Below, in pieces: positions 39,714-43,869 of a DNA stretch of 43,869 bases (positions are counted from its first letter, which is position 1; each line of letters starts with the position of its first letter). Source of the stretch: Oscillospiraceae bacterium. Its GTDB lineage: Bacteria; Bacillota; Clostridia; Oscillospirales; Oscillospiraceae. The notes below the pieces were generated by a model. The model was not told the origin of the DNA, made no database searches, and saw nothing but the letters and a program-made list of their open reading frames with translations. A program made the translations under genes and the position numbers. The stretch lies in assembly GCA_022797115.1 (NCBI GenBank), contig JAAWKB010000008.1:1-43869 (forward strand), in the 5' to 3' direction.

Positions 39714-40535
39714 ATGGAGAAAAAAGACACCCTGCTGTCCATCGGCCAGTTCGCGGCCCTGCACGGCATCAACAAGAAAACACTGATGTGGTACGACGAA
39801 ACCGGCCTCTTCCGGCCAGCGGCCATCCATCCGGAAAACGGCTACCGGTACTACAGCTACCACCAGAGCTCCATCCTGGAGACCATCCTCCTGCTGCGGG
39901 AGCTGGGCGTATCCATCGGGGAGATTCAAAGCTTCATGCAAAACCGCTCCGCCGCCAGCCTGGAGCGGCTGCTGCATGAGAAGATTGACGAGCTGGACCG
40001 GACGCTGGCCCACCTGCGCTCTGTCCGGAAGACGCTGGCGAACCACCGGCAGAACATGCTGACGCTGCTGCATATGGATCTGGCGGAGATCCGCCTGGTG
40101 GAAAAGGAGGAACGCCGCCTGGTCACAGTGGACATCAACCAGGACACCCCATTTGAAAAGCAGGTGGAGATGATTACCGCCGAGACGAAAAAATATCAGC
40201 TCCGCCGCCTCCACGACGCCTCCTATGGCACCATGATCGCCGTGGAGAAGCTGCATGGCGGGAACTTTACCGCCTATTCCAAGCTGTTTATCGAGATCCC
40301 CTTCCCAATCAAGGAAGCCGGGCTGCATGTGCAGCCCGGCGGGAGTTACTTGCGGGCCTTCTACCAAGGCCCCTGGGACGACCAGCCCCAACGGTATCAG
40401 GAAATCCTGGGCTTTGCCCAGAAACAGGGATGGAAGTTGGCGGGGTACGCCTATGAGACCATCCTCAACGAGCCGGTCATTGACCGGATGGAGGACGCCA
40501 TCATCCAAATCGAAATCCCGGCGGAGCCCTCTTAG
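39714..40535 (+). CDS. MerR-family transcriptional activator with GyrI-like effector domain
   Basis: 273 residues. MerR helix-turn-helix LLSIGQFAALHGINKKTLMW, YDETGLFRPA, GYRYYSYHQ; a dimerisation coiled coil (KIDELDRTLAHLRSVRKTLA) at about 90-125; then a GyrI-like ligand-binding domain (VEKLHGGNFTAYSKLFIEIP, GGSYLRAFYQGPWDD). This is the BmrR/TipA-like drug-sensing layout. It controls the divergent MATE pump through the 23-base palindrome. Its stop codon overlaps that of the convergent methyltransferase at 40532-40535. Confidence 0.92.
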   Translation: MEKKDTLLSIGQFAALHGINKKTLMWYDETGLFRPAAIHPENGYRYYSYHQSSILETILLLRELGVSIGEIQSFMQNRSAASLERLLHEKIDELDRTLAHLRSVRKTLANHRQNMLTLLHMDLAEIRLVEKEERRLVTVDINQDTPFEKQVEMITAETKKYQLRRLHDASYGTMIAVEKLHGGNFTAYSKLFIEIPFPIKEAGLHVQPGGSYLRAFYQGPWDDQPQRYQEILGFAQKQGWKLAGYAYETILNEPVIDRMEDAIIQIEIPAEPS

Positions 40536-41387
40536 CCCTTGCGCAGCACACAAATAATACTGCTGCCAAAGCGCACCCGCCGGCCCCGCAGCAGCCTGCC
40601 AAGCTCTATGCGCTCCAGCACATCCAGGGCAAACCGCGTCACCCCTCCGCGCTCTTTAAACTGCTTCTCTGCAACTTCCTTTCTCTCCGCGGACGTGCGC
40701 TCTCCGGCGGGCTTCAGCAGCCCGAGCCGCTCCAGCCCGACCCGGACAAACAGGATCGGGAGAAACAGGAATTCCATGAAATAGTTGGCGTACTCCACGG
40801 AAAACCCGGACGCCTGGGCCAGACGCCGCAGGCCCTCCAGCCGGTAGCGCCTGTAGTGCCCCGCCGCGGTATCCTCACTGCTCCAGAGCGCCTGGAAGGC
40901 CGGAACCGTGAGCAGCAGTTTCCCATCGGGCGCCAGCTTCTCATAGACCGTCCGGAGGAACTGCGCGTCATCCTCAATATGCTCCAAAACGTCCAGCAAC
41001 AGCAGCTGCTCAATCGAGCCGTCCTTGACCGTGTCCTTCTCCAGGGTCCCGCAGACGACGGTGCGCAGCCCCCGCCTCTTCCCATTTTGGCAGGCGGTTA
41101 ACGTCGGCTCAAGCAGCGCAATCCTGCAGCCCTTCTGCTGCATACAATATGTTGTGTAACCATTCCCCCCCGCAATCGATTGTCGTTCTATCGAAGACAA
41201 ACGATTTCTCGGCCAGGGAGGCGATTACGTCCGCACGGTACTGGAACCACCAGGAGGTGTCCTCCAATTGGAAGAGGCTGTCCTGCATTTCCTCTGAAAA
41301 CTTGCTTGCGGTATTGTCCTCCAGGGAACAGAACGCAATGCCGTTTTCCTCCCGCACAGCCGTGAAATATTGGCCCAAATCAATCAT
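40532..41387 (-). pseudogene. Class I SAM-dependent methyltransferase, frameshifted at a G7 tract
   Basis: Two adjacent frames make one gene. The first, from the ATG at 41387, reads MIDLGQYFTAVREENG ... LEDTSWWFQYRADVIASLAE and TTIDCGG. The second carries NGYTTYCMQQKGCRIALLEP, LLLLDVLEHIEDD, and TVPAFQALWSSEDTAAGHYR up to the stop. The break falls in the SAM-binding motif I (expected DxGGGNG), at a run of seven G (minus strand; seven C at 41165-41171 in the given strand). Two more G would give DCGGGNG, one less DCGGNG. This may be a real mutation, phase variation, or a homopolymer sequencing error. Follows metK by 34 bases, so probably co-transcribed. Confidence 0.8.
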
Positions 41388-41421
41388 CTGGCTGCCACCA
41401 ATCCCCTCTCCGGAGCGGGCT

Positions 41422-42579
41422 TCAGCACGCCCGGTCCTTGAGGGCGTCCACCATGTCCAGACGCTCCCAGGGCAGGTCCACGTCGGTGCGGCCGAAGTGG
41501 CCATAGGCGGCGGTCTGCTCGTAGATGGGGCGGCGGAGGTCCAGGTGGGTGATGATCTTGCCGGGGCGCAGGTCGAAGAGCTCCCGGACAATCCCGCTCA
41601 GGCGCTCGTCAGCGATCTTGCCCGTGCCCTGGGTGTCCACCAGGACGGACACCGGGTAGCTGACGCCGATGGCGTAGGCCAGCTCAATGTGGCAGCGGCG
41701 GGCGAGGCCCGCGGCTACGATGTTCTTAGCCACATAGCGGGCCATGTAGGCGGCGGAGCGGTCCACCTTGGTGGGGTCCTTGCCGGAGAAGCAGCCGCCG
41801 CCGTGGCTGGCCGCGCCGCCGTAGGTGTCTACAATGATCTTCCGGCCGGTAAGGCCGCTGTCGCCCACAGGGCCGCCGATGACGAAACGGCCGGTGGGGT
41901 TGATATAGAACTTGGTCTCCTGGTCGATGTACTGGGCGGGGATGACGGGCTTGACCACGGTCTCCACAACGGCCTCCCGGAGCGCCTCAATGGAGATGTC
42001 AGGGCTGTGCTGGGTGGAGACCACGATGGCCGGGCAGCGGAGGATGTTGCCCTCGCCGTCGTACTCCACCGTCACCTGGCTCTTGCCGTCGGGGCGCAGC
42101 CAGGCCAGCTCGCCGCTCTTGCGCACGGCGGCCAGGCGGCGGCAGAGGGTGTGGGCCATGGCGATGGGGGCGGGCATCAGCTCCGGCGTCTCGTCGCAGG
42201 CGTAGCCGAACATCATGCCCTGGTCGCCCGCGCCGATGTCCTCGTCCCGCTCGCCGTCCACGCCCATGGCGATGTCGCCGCTCTGCTCGTCGATGGTGGC
42301 CATCACCGCGCAGGAGCGGGCGTCAAAGCCGCAGGCGGGGTCGTTATAGCCGATCTTGTCCACGGTGCGGCGGACAATCTGGGGGATATCCACATAGCAG
42401 CGGGTGGAGATCTCGCCCATGACCATCACCATACCGGTGGTGGTCACGGTCTCGCAGGCCACGCGGCCATGGGGGTCCTGGGCCATGATGGCGTCCAGCA
42501 CCGCGTCGGAGATCTGGTCGCAGACCTTATCGGGATGCCCCTCGGTCACGGATTCGGATGTAAAGATACGGTTTGTCAT
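41422..42579 (-). CDS. metK: S-adenosylmethionine synthetase
   Basis: 385 residues from the ATG at 42579 (AGAGGAAA upstream). Motifs: [56 protein letters not shown] and [13 protein letters not shown]. It makes SAM from methionine and ATP. Its leader carries a SAM-I riboswitch with terminator, so expression falls when SAM is high. It links to the homocysteine methyltransferase and sulfur genes at the left of the window. Confidence 0.98.
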   Translation of the reverse strand: MTNRIFTSESVTEGHPDKVCDQISDAVLDAIMAQDPHGRVACETVTTTGMVMVMGEISTRCYVDIPQIVRRTVDKIGYNDPACGFDARSCAVMATIDEQSGDIAMGVDGERDEDIGAGDQGMMFGYACDETPELMPAPIAMAHTLCRRLAAVRKSGELAWLRPDGKSQVTVEYDGEGNILRCPAIVVSTQHSPDISIEALREAVVETVVKPVIPAQYIDQETKFYINPTGRFVIGGPVGDSGLTGRKIIVDTYGGAASHGGGCFSGKDPTKVDRSAAYMARYVAKNIVAAGLARRCHIELAYAIGVSYPVSVLVDTQGTGKIADERLSGIVRELFDLRPGKIITHLDLRRPIYEQTAAYGHFGRTDVDLPWERLDMVDALKDRAC

Positions 42580-42616
42580 AAAAATTTCCTCTCTTTCGTT
42601 GATAAGATGTTGCTGC

Positions 42617-42648
42617 AAAACGAGAAAAGCACACCCGGCGGTGTGCTT
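42617..42648 (-). terminator. Expression-platform terminator of the metK riboswitch
   Basis: Arms AAGCACACC (42627-42635) and GGTGTGCTT (42640-42648). On the minus strand TTTTCTCGTTTT follows. It lies between aptamer and metK start, as in attenuating SAM-I riboswitches. Confidence 0.88.
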
Positions 42649-42663
42649 GAAAGGGTAAACTTT

Positions 42664-42756
42664 CCTCATCTTGCGCTGACCGCCGGAATTGGCACCTTGC
42701 TGATGCAGGTTGCCGTGGCTTCATCGGGCCGTTCCCTCCGCCACTCTTGATAAGGG
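42664..42756 (-). promoter_or_regulatory. SAM-I (S-box) riboswitch aptamer
   Basis: On the minus strand all conserved blocks are present in order: CTTATCAAGAG, GGCGGAGGGAACGGCCCGATG, AAGCCACGGCAACC, GCAAGGTGCCAATTCC and closing GATGAGG, which pairs with CTTATC as P1. The kink-turn, the SAM-binding core and the J3/4 region are all recognisable. High SAM closes the aptamer and lets the downstream terminator form. Confidence 0.96.
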
Positions 42757-42789
42757 TATGAAATTGTCGCGCCTGTCTGGCGCATCTGT

Positions 42790-42818
42790 ATTATACGGCC
42801 CCGCCGCCGGTTTGTCAA
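42790..42818 (-). promoter_or_regulatory. Perfect-consensus promoter of metK
   Basis: Minus strand: TTGACA (42818-42813), 17-base spacer, TATAAT (42795-42790), all twelve bases at consensus. The start falls about 30 bases before the aptamer, so control rests on the riboswitch. Confidence 0.9.
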
Positions 42819-42841
42819 CAGGGAAAATTCAGGAATTTCCG

Positions 42842-43378
42842 CTATCCGACGGTATAGGGGCCCCGCACCAGCAGGGTCACGGCTGTGGAGGCCGTCACCT
42901 CCCTGGCCTCAGTCATCAGATAGAGGTGGTTGGGCTGGAGGGCCCCGCCGCCGTTGATGCTGCCGCCGGAGGTGGTGTCCACCAGCCCGGGGGCACTGGA
43001 GGCGGCGCACACGGCGCTGCCGCTGCGCAGCAGGACCTCACAGCCGGCCTCGCCCCGCAGGATCTGCCCCGCCGCCAGCTCCAGGGCGGCATAGGACGCG
43101 GCCCCTGTCCCCGGCGCGCCGCCGGGCAGCTGCCCCCGCAGGGCCTGCTCCCGCTGGCTGATCTGGAGCTCCAGCTCCTGACGGAGGGCGGCGTTGCGCT
43201 CGTCCAGGGCCTTGTCCACCTTTTCCAGGACCTGTCCGGTGAAGGTGTCGTTTAAATAGCTGAGCGTCACCAGCGGGTCGTCCTGGGAGCCCACGCCGCC
43301 GGCCAGGGCCGCGAAGGCGGTCAGCACCGTCAGCGCCAGCAGCACGCAGGCAAAGATACGCAGTTTCTTTCTTCTCAT
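42842..43378 (-). CDS. Membrane-anchored protein of unknown function
   Basis: 178 residues from the ATG at 43378 (GAGGAG ten bases upstream); a GTG eleven codons earlier is the alternative. MRRKKLRIF then one membrane segment (ACVLLALTVLTAFAALAGGV), a helical stretch likely to be coiled coil (EKVDKALDERNAALRQELEL and ISQREQAL), and a C-terminal domain (GQILRGEAGCEVLLRSGSAV, LQPNHLYLMTEAREVTASTA). I do not recognise it. It would lie mostly outside the membrane. Between the EndoA-type gene and metK, same strand. Confidence 0.7.
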   Translation of the reverse strand: MRRKKLRIFACVLLALTVLTAFAALAGGVGSQDDPLVTLSYLNDTFTGQVLEKVDKALDERNAALRQELELQISQREQALRGQLPGGAPGTGAASYAALELAAGQILRGEAGCEVLLRSGSAVCAASSAPGLVDTTSGGSINGGGALQPNHLYLMTEAREVTASTAVTLLVRGPYTVG

Positions 43379-43471
43379 CCGTTCTATGCTCCTCTTATGT
43401 AGCTTTTTCACAGGCCCGCGGCGCTCTCCGCGTCCGCGGACCTGTTTCCTTGCACAGACTGTCCGGGAATC

Positions 43472-43837
43472 TTACACAAGCCTCTCGCTGTGCAGGCCGA
43501 AGCTGACCGCGATTGCCGCGTCAACCCTGTCCATCAGCTCCCTGTCCACGCGCCCCATTTTTTCCCGCAGACGACGCTTATCCAGCGTGCGGATCTGTTC
43601 CAATAGTACCACAGAATCCCGGGTAAGTCCATACTTTTGCGCTGTAAGTTCGATATGCGTCGGCAGCTTTGCCTTGCCGGTCTGGCTGGTAATGGCTGCC
43701 GCGATCACCGTGGGGCTGTATCGGTTCCCTGTATCGTTTTGAACGATCAGCACGGGACGGACGCCGCCCTGCTCGCTCCCCACAACCGGGCTGAGGTCGG
43801 CATAATAGATGTCGCCGCGTTTTACGCTTGTATCCAC
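43472..43837 (-). CDS. ndoA: EndoA/MazF-type mRNA interferase toxin
   Basis: 121 residues from the GTG at 43837 (GGCGGAG ten bases upstream; the GTG at 43846 is too close to the ribosome site). Strong match to Bacillus Endo[73 protein letters not shown]. The family cleaves mRNA at a short motif. The antitoxin EndoAI/MazE gene normally lies directly upstream, which here is past the right edge. Chromosomal and core in Firmicutes, near the alr gene. Confidence 0.93.
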   Translation of the reverse strand: MDTSVKRGDIYYADLSPVVGSEQGGVRPVLIVQNDTGNRYSPTVIAAAITSQTGKAKLPTHIELTAQKYGLTRDSVVLLEQIRTLDKRRLREKMGRVDRELMDRVDAAIAVSFGLHSERLV

Positions 43838-43869
43838 AAAGTTCACACTCCGCCGGAAGAAGTGCCCGG

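Noticed and set aside
39633-40553. N-terminal extension of the MATE gene
   Set aside because: It is antisense to the MerR gene; the MATE family start is at 39632.
1-43869. CRISPR array, rRNA, tRNA or intact transposase
   Set aside because: No repeated spacer pattern, no 16S/23S landmarks, no cloverleaf with CCA-end context, and no transposase motif was seen.

Overview
The window is high-G+C Firmicute DNA with frequent GTG/TTG starts, strong AGGAGG ribosome binding sites and sigma-A promoters at 16-18 bp spacing. Its gene set is strictly anaerobic: reverse rubrerythrin under a PerR regulator, an orphan acetyl-CoA synthase, a siroheme sulfite-reductase-like protein and a CoA-disulfide reductase. 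My inference is a gut Oscillospiraceae (Flavonifractor / Lawsonibacter / Intestinimonas-like). I see no rRNA, tRNA, CRISPR array or intact insertion sequence.

Layout. (1) 1-845: low-G+C accessory remnant. It holds the 3' part of a divergent FtsZ-like protein fused to an FtsK-gamma-like winged helix, then a scar of DnaB-helicase and metallophosphoesterase fragments. (2) 930-2380: peroxide-stress operon perR - reverse rubrerythrin - desulforedoxin-like protein, with a consensus promoter and a palindromic operator. (3) 2435-8140: sulfur block with a CoA-disulfide reductase/rhodanese, sulfite-reductase-like protein, homocysteine methyltransferase and D-cysteine desulfhydrase, plus one unknown low-G+C gene. 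(4) 8137-10381: ECF sigma/anti-sigma pair and a small P-loop ATPase. (5) 10475-14337: citrate synthase and acetyl-CoA synthase, divergently transcribed. (6) 14387-18590: exported glycoside-hydrolase-like protein, oligopeptide-type binding lipoprotein, PgeF and a DUF1905 protein. (7) 18653-25861: glutamine synthetase, a second ECF sigma/anti-sigma pair, an isochorismatase-GNAT fusion, SDR, GNAT and dapA. (8) 26066-32001: AraC regulator and an aconitase - isocitrate dehydrogenase - citXG run. (9) 32067-36603: XRE/DUF3796 pair, DUF1540 protein with a two-piece TSUP transporter, ZIP transporter and a CbxX-type AAA protein. (10) 36617-43837: cardiolipin synthase, MATE/MerR divergon, a frameshifted methyltransferase, metK with its SAM-I riboswitch, a membrane-anchored protein and an EndoA/MazF toxin at the right edge.

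How it fits together. Citrate synthase, aconitase and NADP-isocitrate dehydrogenase form the oxidative branch from acetyl-CoA to 2-oxoglutarate, which feeds glutamine synthetase; acetyl-CoA synthase can supply acetyl-CoA. CoA-disulfide reductase, the sulfite-reductase-like protein, D-cysteine desulfhydrase, homocysteine methyltransferase and SAM-riboswitch-controlled metK together handle reduced sulfur, methionine and SAM.

Most of the window is ordinary core chromosome. The points most worth a second look are the FtsZ/FtsK-gamma fusion and the pseudogene scar at the left edge, the G7-tract frameshift inside the methyltransferase SAM motif, citXG without citrate lyase, the split TSUP pair, the isochorismatase-GNAT fusion, and several dispersed hairpins or motifs.
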